Part shown: piece by piece, positions 26,988 through 35,349 of the stretch
How positions within the stretch are numbered: position 1 is the stretch's first letter
Layout of the letters: every line of letters begins with the position of its first letter
Source of the DNA: Coraliomargarita sinensis
Lineage (GTDB): Bacteria > Verrucomicrobiota > Verrucomicrobiia > Opitutales > Coraliomargaritaceae
Assembly (NCBI RefSeq): GCF_003185655.1
Contig: NZ_QHJQ01000004.1
Coordinates: forward strand, 186,001-250,000
Reading direction: 5' to 3'
Length of the DNA stretch: 64,000 nt
Position numbers and translations under genes: made by a program
Notes under the pieces: model-generated
Seen by the model: only the letters and a program-made list of their open reading frames with translations
Databases searched by the model: none
Told to the model about the DNA's origin: nothing

Positions 26988-29384
26988 CTACTTCACCTTG
27001 ATCTCCCAATAAGCCGAGCTCAGCGGCGGCAGATCTCCGATGCGAATGCCATCGTTCAGTGCTTCCCTCACCGATGTCGTGATGACCGAGCTTTGGTTCA
27101 GCCGATCTTTTAGCAGCAATTGCCCATCCGGTTTTTTGCCCAAGTCCAGCGCTTCAATCGCCTCGTCCGTCAAGCGCACAAGAAGGTTTCGCATCGTCAC
27201 ACTACCGTGAAAATTTGAAGTCACCAGAAAATGGGAACCACTGACCGGATCACTTCGCAAATAGCTGTAAAACCAGTGCCCGGACCAGTCCACATCATCC
27301 ACCCGCCCATAATCGGGGTTCTTTAAATTCGCCTGATTGAGCTGGAAGGTATTGCCCATGGTAAACGCGGGCTGCTGCTGCACTTTCAGTAAGCGCACAT
27401 ACCATTTGCGTAACGCTCTTTGCTCATTCGACAATCTGGTGCCGTCGGCTGCGCCCTCATTCCACCACTTGTTCAGTTCCGGCATCGACCAATAATCGAA
27501 AATTGTCGTCCGCTGGTCATCCCCGCCGAAACCTTCCCGGCCCAAGGCAGGCTCCCCCACCATTTGGCCATGGTAAATCATTACCGGCCCGCGTGAGAGG
27601 CCGAACAGAGTGCCGGTCACCGGACGGCCAACTTTCATGCCGTGCCCGCCCCAGGTCTCGGGGTGAGCCAAACGTATCTCGTCATGGTTCTCGGTATAGC
27701 GCAGGGCACGGTCGAAGAAGAAAGCGCCCAATTGCTCCTCCACCTGCTGTAAATCATTCGTCCAGGCCGTGCTCGTGTAAACGTGTTCCAGCGTATCGTA
27801 ACCGGGGTCGTCATAAACGGAATCAAACCCGGCATCAAGGAGTGCGAGCATAACATTGTCGTCTTCACGCATCGCTGGATCGTGCCCGGGCACCTTTGCC
27901 GGGTCATCATTGTATGCTTCTGCGCAAAAGAATACCTCTGGGCTTCGCTCACGGGCCCTGTGGATCACCCACTTCCAGAACTCCGGCGGCACCATGTGCG
28001 CCATATCCACACGGAAACCGTCAACGCCCATTTCCTGCCAGTACGCCAGAATTGCATCCATCTTTTCCCAGGTATCCGGCACCGACTTATAAGGAGTGAT
28101 CGCGGTGGGATAGTTCGGCTCGCCATCACGATTCAGAAAATCAAAACCGTAGTTCAGTTTCACCGTCTCATACCAGTCCCATTCGGACGGAGTCCAACTC
28201 ACCACATTATTGCCTGTCACACGGCCATGTTCCCGCTCAGGCTCAAAGAAACCATCGGCACCACCCGCCAGACGCGCCGTTTCGTTGATCACTTCGCCGG
28301 TATCATGATTCACAGTTGGAAGGCGCAGCGGTGCCGCCCCGTCCGTAATCTCCGAAGTCAGGTAAAAGAAATTATTGTCGGGATGGAAGTAGATGTCTCT
28401 GCGATCATCCACTCCGAAGGCCAGACTGGGCCTCACATCGGAACGATAACTGCGTGCGACGTGATTGGGCACGAAGTCAATCAAGACCTTCAACCCCGCT
28501 CCTTTCATCCGCTCACAAAGGGCTTTAAATTCCTCCAGTCGTCGGGCCGGATCGTCCGCATAATCGGGAGAAACATCAAAATAATCTTTTATCGCATAGG
28601 GGCTCCCCGCGATTCCTTTCAAGAGATCGGGATCGTCGGCGGATTGGCCATATTCGCTATAATCCGTCGAGGTGGCCTGTTGAAGGACACCGGTCAGCCA
28701 GATGTGGGTAAAGCCATCCGCTTTTAGTCCGGATAAAACGGAATCACTCAAATCACTGAACTTGCCTGTGCCGTTTTCAGTCAGGGTGCCATTCACTTTC
28801 CGGGCTTCGTTCTCATTCCCGAACAAACGGGGCAAAAGTTGAAAGATCCGGGGCTTCGCCTGAGGATCACCAAAACGTCCCCGCTTCAATAGCTTGCCTC
28901 CTTTCTCCACCGCATAAAAAAAGGGCAGATACACCTCACTTCCGTGACGTTGCGCATAATGGTGGTCGCCCGCGAGTTGCCCGTCCCGGGATTCAATGAA
29001 CCATTGCACGGCACATACACGGTCGACGCCTGTATCCGTAGGCAGGGTGAGCATCATCGTTTCGCCCAACTCTAATGCGGAATGACGACCCGCTGAAACC
29101 GATTGCCATTTAAAATCTTTAAAGTGCTGCACGGACCTGACTCCATTTGAATCAACCTCGACCAGGACATCCGCTTGAAATGGAAGAAACACCCGGCGTC
29201 CTTCATCCATCTCCAATAGTGTCGAACCAAATCCTTCTCTGGCATCCATGGCGACCCAGAGTTTTTCACCCGGCACGGTCTCAGGTGGAGATATCTCCAA
29301 ACTTAGAACTCTTGCCTGCAGGCAGAGCGATGAGAGAAGAAACAGGGCGAGAACGAAAGCGTAACTGCGAACAAGTGAAGTCAT
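26988..29384 (-). CDS. Exported GH13 glycosidase with N-terminal beta domain
   Basis: A 798-residue GH13 enzyme. A signal peptide (YAFVLALFLLSSLCLQA) leads into a beta-rich domain to about residue 180, then the barrel: RIFQLLPRLFGN start; GLKVLIDFVPNH (region I); GVDGFRVDMAHMVP (nucleophile Asp460); FFCAEAYND (Glu489); YTENHDEIRL (Asp568). A beta domain C ends the protein. The catalytic set is complete, so activity on an alpha-glucan is likely; product specificity is not visible. It is transcribed toward the other glucan genes from its own promoter, with an operator-like 13-mer at 29447, about 63 bp upstream. Confidence 0.92.
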   Translation of the reverse strand: MTSLVRSYAFVLALFLLSSLCLQARVLSLEISPPETVPGEKLWVAMDAREGFGSTLLEMDEGRRVFLPFQADVLVEVDSNGVRSVQHFKDFKWQSVSAGRHSALELGETMMLTLPTDTGVDRVCAVQWFIESRDGQLAGDHHYAQRHGSEVYLPFFYAVEKGGKLLKRGRFGDPQAKPRIFQLLPRLFGNENEARKVNGTLTENGTGKFSDLSDSVLSGLKADGFTHIWLTGVLQQATSTDYSEYGQSADDPDLLKGIAGSPYAIKDYFDVSPDYADDPARRLEEFKALCERMKGAGLKVLIDFVPNHVARSYRSDVRPSLAFGVDDRRDIYFHPDNNFFYLTSEITDGAAPLRLPTVNHDTGEVINETARLAGGADGFFEPEREHGRVTGNNVVSWTPSEWDWYETVKLNYGFDFLNRDGEPNYPTAITPYKSVPDTWEKMDAILAYWQEMGVDGFRVDMAHMVPPEFWKWVIHRARERSPEVFFCAEAYNDDPAKVPGHDPAMREDDNVMLALLDAGFDSVYDDPGYDTLEHVYTSTAWTNDLQQVEEQLGAFFFDRALRYTENHDEIRLAHPETWGGHGMKVGRPVTGTLFGLSRGPVMIYHGQMVGEPALGREGFGGDDQRTTIFDYWSMPELNKWWNEGAADGTRLSNEQRALRKWYVRLLKVQQQPAFTMGNTFQLNQANLKNPDYGRVDDVDWSGHWFYSYLRSDPVSGSHFLVTSNFHGSVTMRNLLVRLTDEAIEALDLGKKPDGQLLLKDRLNQSSVITTSVREALNDGIRIGDLPPLSSAYWEIKVK

Positions 29385-29446
29385 GACTGAAATTTAGCTG
29401 ATACCAAATATGCCTGCATCCACTCGGCGGGACAGAGCTAGACTTG

Positions 29447-29459
29447 TTTGATAGTTGAA
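29447..29459 (-). promoter_or_regulatory. Putative LacI-type operator upstream of the minus-strand GH13 gene
   Basis: TTTGATAGTTGAA matches the 13-bp pattern with one change (T for C at position 6), resembling the malQ site TTTGACAGTTGAA. Confidence 0.55.
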
Positions 29460-29550
29460 CAAATAATACGAGCTTCACCAACGCGTCCGCGATGAATCTT
29501 TAGCCTATGGGAGCGGGCCTAAACGATGGCTAAGGCCATGTAAGGTTCTG

Positions 29551-29698
29551 CAGCTTATATCAAATCCAGAAAGGTCTGCCTGGGTAAGCCCGCTTGTAGC
29601 GATGGCACGATAGTGCCGTCGATTATCGCTCGAGTAAATCTATCGACCTTGCTCTCGCAAGGTCGCTACGAGCACAAACCTTCTTAAAACTGGCATTA
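29551..29698. repeat. Dispersed inverted-repeat element, copy A
   Basis: A 148-bp intergenic block with imperfect inverted ends (left near AAATCCAGAAAGGTCTG; right, reversed, ATAATGCCAGTTTTAAGAAG then GTTTGTGCTCGTA). Inside are two hairpins: CGATGGCAC...GTGCCGTCG and CGACCTTG-CTCT-CGCAAGGTCG. Its right end resembles the left end of the element at 59444-59627, indicating one family with variable hairpin cores. No ORF. Confidence 0.5.
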
Positions 29699-29712
29699 TG
29701 CCGTATTTGTAA

Positions 29713-30435
29713 CTACTCACCGGAAAAAATGATGCCTTCGGCGTCGGCAACCTCGCGAAAGCCATCCTCTAAAACACCCTCCGTACCATCAATGTAAGCT
29801 TTGATGGCATCATTGGCCTCTGTACCATTCGGGCCGGTTGAATAAAGATGATAGCCGAACTTGTCCCAGGCATCCGGAGTATTTTCCCATTTATACCAGT
29901 AGATATAAGGATTGCCCCATGGGTCCAGCAACGCACCTGGATTACCGGGAGTATCAGGGTTACTGGAATCAACGGAGTAGTTAAACTTGTCCAAATCAAT
30001 GAAACTGGGAGCATTCTCCACTTCAGAATTGTCCAGACTGTCGGCGACTTTGTAAACCGGGTCAGCGGCTCTGCTGGGATCGAATTTCAGGCGCCCGGTT
30101 AATGCATAGAGCAGCATGGTGCTTGTCACTTCACTGGGCACAGGCTGTCGGGTCACGCTATCATATTGATCAGACGGATAGTTGCCGTCGTTGGAGTCAT
30201 GCCTCGGATAGTCCCCGTAACGGGCCTTGTATTCTTCCAGCGCTTGCGAAATGGCAGCAAGCTCAACCTTCGCCTTGGCCCGGTTTTGGGCGTTACGAAC
30301 ACCACTCGTAATGCTGAATGTGATCGCAGCCAAAATGGCGATCACGCCGAATACCATAATTAACTCAATGAGCGTAAAGCCACGCAGGGACTGTTTGGCT
30401 TCTAAACGTTTCTTTTGTGCGGATAATAACATCAT
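29713..30435 (-). CDS. Type II secretion-like pseudopilin (GspG-type prepilin)
   Basis: A 240-residue protein with a class III prepilin signal: a short basic leader, then G^FTLIELIMVFGVIAILAAI at about residue 19, where the conserved Glu5 is present for prepilin peptidase processing. A long amphipathic helix follows (RNAQNRAKAKVELAAISQAL), then YPRHD and the C-terminal DPWGNPYIY motif typical of GspG. Such pseudopilins in Verrucomicrobiota are numerous and often orphan, as here, with no gsp genes nearby. It could take part in a secretion pseudopilus exporting enzymes, but no context shows this. The start is the first of two tandem ATGs (30435, 30432). Confidence 0.88.
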   Translation of the reverse strand: MMLLSAQKKRLEAKQSLRGFTLIELIMVFGVIAILAAITFSITSGVRNAQNRAKAKVELAAISQALEEYKARYGDYPRHDSNDGNYPSDQYDSVTRQPVPSEVTSTMLLYALTGRLKFDPSRAADPVYKVADSLDNSEVENAPSFIDLDKFNYSVDSSNPDTPGNPGALLDPWGNPYIYWYKWENTPDAWDKFGYHLYSTGPNGTEANDAIKAYIDGTEGVLEDGFREVADAEGIIFSGE

Positions 30436-30651
30436 GGGGTCAGTAAAGTAATTAATTCGAGTGGTATTATCCGACCGCACTCGTAACCTGTCAACCACAC
30501 CTAGGCACTGTTTTGCCGTTCTCGTCTATCCCTATTCGCTTCCGGGAGACCGGTGTACTATCCATTCAATACCATTTTGCAGAAGCTTTGGCTTAATCCC
30601 CTGTCCTGCGGAAATGTTAAGATAGCACGGTCGCAGTTTCCCTCCGGATAA

Positions 30652-30873
30652 TTAGGTTAAAACCTTTTTAAGACTGACAAAAGGCGAACGGGTTTTTGAC
30701 CACTTGCCTTTGCCGGATGACTTACGCTGCCAGATGAACAAGTCCAGGCAGCTCTGCCGACAAAACTGGTCATCGCCCTCCACAATCAATTCGTCCTGCT
30801 TGATAATGCTCAGGTTTTTACCGCATTGAGCGCAGTGGGGTATCGGGTCAGATAATGAATTATTTTTGTTCAT
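30652..30873 (-). CDS. Small zinc-ribbon-like protein
   Basis: A 73-residue ORF with CAQCG near residue 14 and FCRQSCLDLF near residue 38, a CxxC...CxxxC pattern that could hold one metal, followed by a basic tail (RKSSGKGKWSKTRS). No family is recognised by name. ATG at 30873 was taken since it gives a compact protein; earlier in-frame codons add a hydrophobic stretch unlike the rest. The metal-site pattern supports a real gene, but function is unknown. Confidence 0.5.
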   Translation of the reverse strand: MNKNNSLSDPIPHCAQCGKNLSIIKQDELIVEGDDQFCRQSCLDLFIWQRKSSGKGKWSKTRSPFVSLKKVLT

Positions 30874-31314
30874 AGTAATCCAACGAATGATGTTAAAATC
30901 TTGTGAAATTGACATCAGATCAAGAGATATCTTTTCAACACGTTTAATAAACAGGAGCGCCAGCACCCGAATCCATGCCCTAAGTCTCTCAACACTAAAT
31001 GCTTACGTATTCAACTGTAGAATAAAACAACCGACCGCTATCGAATGATCTGCAAGCTGTAGGGATGATGCGGGGACAATCCTAATAAACCGGTTGGGCG
31101 AATTCGGCTTGGGATCGATATGCGGACTATCTCCCTGCATCAATTCCTTGATCAGTAGCCCGGTGGCGATAGTCAAAAGGTCTTCTAACCGGACGCGTTT
31201 ACACATCGCCCGCCGTCCACTTTTTTCGATCACGCCGGTTTGAGGCCTAACTTCCGGGCTGTCTGGTATAGGAGTCACCCGTTCTGTTGCAGACACCTTA
31301 CCGTTTTCTTATGA
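30874..31314. other. Region without a confident gene
   Basis: Holds one minus-strand ORF from an ATG at 31206 to 31003 (67 residues beginning MCKRVRLEDLLTIATG), which matches nothing recognised and shows no signal or motif. No terminator, operator or repeat stands out. Confidence 0.4.
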
Positions 31315-31764
31315 TCAATCCGCCTCAACGACCTCAACGATGAAGGAGCCGCTAATTTGAGACGGAGGTTTTTCAAAGATACGAACTACATTTCCATAGT
31401 AGGCCGTCGTCCGTCCGGGTGCAACACCGAGCAAATACGTGCCCGTGTAGAAACTGTTCTCTTTTGGAACGGCTTTGGCAATCCCGGGGTCTGCAGTTGC
31501 CACCGAGAGCCACCAACCGCCCACTCCTCCCTTGACCGGAGTGGTCATCAGCCGCTTCTCGCCGACCTTCAACTTAATAGCAGGATATTCGACCTCAAGG
31601 GGTTCGTATGGATCGGTCTGTTCTGATAAAGCCTTTTGCCGAGCTGCGAGATGGGACGGCTCATGGTATTTCGCCTTTTGATGGAATGGAAAAACCACGC
31701 AACCGGAAAGACCAAAGAGCATTATAAGTGAGAATAGACAGCAAGATGATCTCAGTAGTTTCAT
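31315..31764 (-). CDS. Small lipoprotein of unknown function
   Basis: A 149-residue protein with a lipoprotein signal: basic start, hydrophobic CLFSLIMLFG, lipobox LSGC with Cys near residue 22. The mature part contains EYPAIKLKVGEKRLMTTPV, GGVGGWWLSVATADPGIAKA and VAPGRTTAYYGN, a small beta domain reminiscent of Ig-like or BIG2-type folds (a state-value 'is' / 'because' pattern common in envelope proteins). Likely membrane-anchored in the periplasm. No neighbour suggests a role. Confidence 0.72.
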   Translation of the reverse strand: MKLLRSSCCLFSLIMLFGLSGCVVFPFHQKAKYHEPSHLAARQKALSEQTDPYEPLEVEYPAIKLKVGEKRLMTTPVKGGVGGWWLSVATADPGIAKAVPKENSFYTGTYLLGVAPGRTTAYYGNVVRIFEKPPSQISGSFIVEVVEAD

Positions 31765-32003
31765 TACAGTATGTTGACTCGCCCCCGGCAGTCAGATTTT
31801 TGTCACTCAAATGCCTCAACCGGATATCGATTGATTACAAGACATCCTGAATCATAAATATACCTTCAATTGGCCGCACGATTGGGCGACCTAACCTTCA
31901 AAAAATTAAAACCTACTCCTCACTTTTATAAATCAGTCAGTCACAACATTGGAATATATCCGATGAAAGGGGATTTAGATAATAAAAAATATTTGGCCTT
32001 CAT

Positions 32004-32046
32004 AACAATCAGCGCAAAGTGGTTAACAGCTCCAGATTCCTTTATT
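32004..32046 (+). repeat. Direct-repeat segment shared with 57755-57797
   Basis: AACAATCAGCGCAAAGTGG and the following TTAACAGCTCCAGATTCC recur at 57755-57797 with few changes (about 38 of 43). It sits in the gene-free stretch 31765-32140, next to a decayed sulfatase, so both may be debris of one mobile or recombined segment. Confidence 0.55.
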
Positions 32047-32139
32047 GTAGGGAATCCGAGTGTTTCGATCATTTTGATTGAAAACGGAGACCACCGGTCA
32101 CACATAGGCCGGAAGTTCCTGCATTATTTCGATCATTGT

Positions 32140-32600
32140 TCACCTGCGGTGGCATTTCATGGACGATCACTTCCAATTGATTGAAGTTCACCCATCCAGC
32201 CAACACGCCTGATACCGAAGCGAAACCGACACATTCGGAGAATACGGTCCCGTAATGCGGAGCGCCGGTATCCTTAAGGAGTGGCAAGAGCGAACTTCCC
32301 ATGATCGGCTCCAGCGGCTTTGATGCTCCGGAAAGCTCGAGTAATGTGAGATATAGGTCGAGTGTTGAGACGAGCGCCTGCGTTGTTTCTCTCGAAGTAA
32401 CGCCCGCACCGAAGACGAACATCGGCATCCGAACAGATTCCTCATGCATCGTAATCTTATTGCCGAGAGCGTGAGAGCCGAGGTGGTATCCGTTGTCGTA
32501 GAGAAAAATACCACTGTATTGTCAACAAGACCCGTCTCGCGCAATAGCTCTGTGAATTGGCCGACTGGATCATCAAGGTGACTGATCATGCTGTTGTGGG
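32140..32600 (-). pseudogene. Sulfatase C-terminal remnant, frameshifted
   Basis: Two overlapping minus-strand reading frames together encode the C-terminal half of a type I sulfatase. The first gives DDPVGQFTELLRETGLVDNT then VVFF; the second resumes as YDNGYHLGSHALGNKIT, MHEESVRMPMFV and STLDLYLTLLELSGA. The family order is intact (NTVVFFTSDNG, LG.H.L, K.T..EE..R.P...). The break is near 32495-32500, and the N-terminal half with the CxPxR formylglycine site is missing. Inactive by any reading. The 3' end overlaps sequence similar to 57725-57760. Confidence 0.8.
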
Positions 32601-32748
32601 AAACGCCCTGTCATCATTGAGGCGCGACTGGCAGCGCAGATAGGACACGCCACTTACGCTCGATCAAATGTAATGCCGCTTGCTACGAGAGCATCAAGAT
32701 GCGGAGTCTTAACAGCTGGGTCATTGTATCCAACGCGCAGATAACTTT

Positions 32749-32984
32749 GGAATGTCGCTAGGTTAAGACGACTTTAAGCTTGCGGAGAAATATTTTGGTA
32801 GGGCGCGACTCGCGGTTCGACAAGCTCACCGCCCTGAGTTTATCGAAGGGCCGAGCGCGCCGCCTTGCAGTCGGCCCCGCTTGCCCATATGCAAGGTTAT
32901 TGGCGTACAGTACCGCATGCCGAACGGCGGTCTTGGTAACACCGCCCTACCTGCCTCAAAAACGCCTTAACCTAGCGACATTCC
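32749..32984. mobile_element. MITE-like element with 22-bp terminal inverted repeats
   Basis: Left end GGAATGTCGCTAGGTTAAG at 32749 and its reverse complement at 32966-32984 form inverted repeats (21 of 22 bp identical including the flanking ACG/GCG). Inner GGTAGGGCG is also repeated near both ends. The 236-bp interior has no ORF but contains the CGGTTCGACAAGCTCACCG stretch common in dispersed bacterial repeats. No obvious target-site duplication. A non-autonomous element or large palindromic repeat is the best reading. Confidence 0.65.
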
Positions 32985-32999
32985 TGGATATCAGTGCAT

Positions 33000-33707
33000 T
33001 CAAGGCAACTCCCGTATATGTAGATTGCGAAAGTCGATCGGCGAACCCTCGCTTTCAAGGCAGAGATAGCCGGTAGCGGGATCACAGTCGGTGCCACCGG
33101 ACACCTCCCGTCCATTGACCCACAAGCGCACCTCCCCGTTGACCGCACGGATATAGTAGTGATTCCAATTGCCGTGATCCTTGGAGCGGTCCTCGCGGGG
33201 GAAGCTACGGCTACCATTGGGGGAGGTTTTGCCGATGGGCGTCATCCTGACCCCTACCGGGAACACGTCGCCATGGGTGGTAAACCATTCGGTGTTTCGA
33301 CCCGCTTTTTCCATTTTATGCCTGAAGGCGTTGTCGAGCACCTGCACCTCGATCCCCTTGGGCAGGCCCGGCTTGCCGGACTCAGTCAGCTTGGCAATGG
33401 ACTCCGGCGTGGCCCAGACAAACATTCCGGAGTTGCCGGCCGGCTTGTTGTGGCGCCATTCAAGGACCATCTCAAAGTTCTTGTACGTTTTAACGGTGCG
33501 CAGCACGCTAACCGGCTGACCCGTACAGGACAGCACTCCATTCCGCCATACCCAAGTGTCCTCAGCGCTGTTGACCCCGGTGAAATCCTCCTCAGTCAGG
33601 GCACGCCAGCCTGGCTGGTTCATGTCGATGGCGATTCTGAACTGCTCCTCAGCATATGCCGTTAGAAAAACTCCTGCCAGAGAGAAAAGGGTGAAAAAAA
33701 GTTTCAT
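33000..33707 (-). CDS. Exported DUF1080 / 3-keto-disaccharide hydrolase-like protein
   Basis: A 235-residue protein with a signal peptide (LFFTLFSLAGVFLTAYA). The body is a concanavalin-like beta-sandwich of the DUF1080 family, now named 3-keto-disaccharide hydrolase after characterised members. Visible blocks: TWVWRNGVLSCTGQPVSVLR, FEMVLEWRHNKPAGNSGMFV, GIEVQVLDN, and a C-terminal GYLCLESEGSPIDFRNLHIR. Members cleave or bind glycosides oxidised at C3. It ends a two-gene minus-strand unit, 42 bp after a Gfo/Idh/MocA gene, matching the known pairing of C3-oxidising dehydrogenase and 3-keto-glycoside hydrolase. The ATG at 33707 starts exactly at the signal peptide. Confidence 0.85.
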   Translation of the reverse strand: MKLFFTLFSLAGVFLTAYAEEQFRIAIDMNQPGWRALTEEDFTGVNSAEDTWVWRNGVLSCTGQPVSVLRTVKTYKNFEMVLEWRHNKPAGNSGMFVWATPESIAKLTESGKPGLPKGIEVQVLDNAFRHKMEKAGRNTEWFTTHGDVFPVGVRMTPIGKTSPNGSRSFPREDRSKDHGNWNHYYIRAVNGEVRLWVNGREVSGGTDCDPATGYLCLESEGSPIDFRNLHIRELP

Positions 33708-33748
33708 AGCTATGCGGAAAAATAAAGTAACACGGTGCCTCATAAGGC

Positions 33749-35077
33749 TTATCCATTGAGCACCCACCCCGGCCGATACTTCTTCCGGAGCAGGCTATTC
33801 GCACCATCGTGGTTGGTGATCCTTCCCACCCTGCCGTCGTAGTCAAGGGGCTCGCCAACCTGATGCGCGACGAGACCAAGCAGCATCTGTTCAATGTACT
33901 GGCTGCTGTATTCGAAATCGCAGCAGGTGGACTTGGCGGGGTCCTTACAGGCATCGAGCCAGTTCTGATGGAACTTGCCGATTTCGGGAAGTTGGTCTTC
34001 TATCGTGCGTGGCGTGTAGTAACTGAGATCCGCCTCCTTACCTGAGGGAATCAGGAGACGTTTGTAATAGTCGGCGATGATGAAGCCCTTGTCGCCTTTG
34101 AACATGGCCCCGTGGCCAATGGCATCAAGATCGATACCACGGTAAGGACTTCGCGGCAGGGCACCTCCCTGATACCAACTCAGGCGGATCGGGCCGCGCC
34201 AATCGTTGGCAGGGTGCTCGAAATGAGCCTCCAGCTTGACCGGCGTGACCTCGGGATTGAAAGGGCCTCCGCTCGCCCGAATCGAAGTGGGAAAGTTGGC
34301 GTCGATGCCGTTCCAGCACAGATCCATCATATGACTGCCCATGTCGCCCATCTGGCCAATGCCGAAGTCACGGAACATGTTCCACTCCAGACAATTCGAG
34401 CCCCGGTCCCCACCAGCGAAATACTTCGGGCTGTAGGCATGCTTTTCAGCGGGGCCGAGCCAGAGATTCCAGTCCAGATAAGGCGGTGGCTTACCTTCGG
34501 CGGCATAGTAGCCCTCGCGTGGGATCTTGCGGTTGCCCCATCCGATAACGCCCTGCAGATCACCGATCGCGCCGTCGAGAATCATCTCCTTCATCCGGGC
34601 GTAGTTGGGTTGGGCGTGCATTTGGGTACCGACCTGCGTGGCCAGTTTCCCCTTCTTGCCGAGCCAGTTGGCGCGCACAGTGCGGGCTTCTTCCACCGTG
34701 ATGGCCAGCGGCTTTTCACAATAGACGTGAAGATCGCGGTTGAGCGCCCAATTGGAAATAAAGGCATGATGGTGGTCCGGCGTGGCGATAACCACCGCAT
34801 CCAGATCCTTTTGCTCAAGACACTTCCGCCAATCCGTGTAAGTCTTGGCCTTGGGGAACTTCTTCAGCGCCAGACCCAAATGCTCCCCATCGACGTCGCA
34901 AAGTGCTACCACGTTTTCCTGAGCCAGCCAACCGTGGTGGGCGGTGCCGCGACCCCAAACGCCGATCAGCGCAATATTCAGCTTGTCATTGGCGGATTGG
35001 CCACGAAGCAAGCCGGATGGAAGGATAGTGAGGCCAGCGGCAAGGCCGGTCCTGGAAATGAAATGACGACGGTTCAT
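33749..35077 (-). CDS. Tat-exported Gfo/Idh/MocA oxidoreductase
   Basis: A 442-residue NAD(P)-dependent sugar oxidoreductase homologue. The leader MNRRHFISRTGLAAGLTI is a Tat-like signal, implying folded, cofactor-loaded export. A Rossmann start (IALIGVWGRGTAHHGW) is followed by ATPDHHHAFISNWAL, the catalytic-lysine motif YCEKPL near residue 123, and MGDMGSHMMDL in the C-terminal domain. It resembles the Verrucomicrobiota/Planctomycetota group commonly found with sulfatases and DUF1080. It is upstream of the DUF1080 gene. Substrate unknown; a C3-oxidation or NAD-cycling glycosidase role is inferred from the pairing. Confidence 0.9.
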   Translation of the reverse strand: MNRRHFISRTGLAAGLTILPSGLLRGQSANDKLNIALIGVWGRGTAHHGWLAQENVVALCDVDGEHLGLALKKFPKAKTYTDWRKCLEQKDLDAVVIATPDHHHAFISNWALNRDLHVYCEKPLAITVEEARTVRANWLGKKGKLATQVGTQMHAQPNYARMKEMILDGAIGDLQGVIGWGNRKIPREGYYAAEGKPPPYLDWNLWLGPAEKHAYSPKYFAGGDRGSNCLEWNMFRDFGIGQMGDMGSHMMDLCWNGIDANFPTSIRASGGPFNPEVTPVKLEAHFEHPANDWRGPIRLSWYQGGALPRSPYRGIDLDAIGHGAMFKGDKGFIIADYYKRLLIPSGKEADLSYYTPRTIEDQLPEIGKFHQNWLDACKDPAKSTCCDFEYSSQYIEQMLLGLVAHQVGEPLDYDGRVGRITNHDGANSLLRKKYRPGWVLNG

Positions 35078-35349
35078 ATTTAAGAAAAATTCGTGCCGAT
35101 AGCGCCATGACTCTGAGAAAATTGTCAAGAAGTGATACCGCCCACCCCATGCGCTTGAATCCCCGCGGAAGCAATCATGTGCATGGCAATTCCTGTGAAC
35201 ATGCGCCGGAACAGCCCCCACACATGATCGAAAAGAGACTGGCCGTGGCGCTAATTTTTCAGATCATAAATTGCTATCAACCCTTCCACTCATACCGTGA
35301 CTTTCATCGTACCACGAACTCCTACCCCCCTTCACCTATCACTCCCTTA

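Noticed and set aside
31003..31206. 67-codon minus-strand ORF (MCKRVRLEDL...)
   Set aside because: No recognisable family, signal, or supporting context; listed only as content of a gap.
31870..32184. 104-codon plus-strand ORF
   Set aside because: Overlaps the 43-bp repeat and the sulfatase remnant on the other strand; composition is not protein-like.
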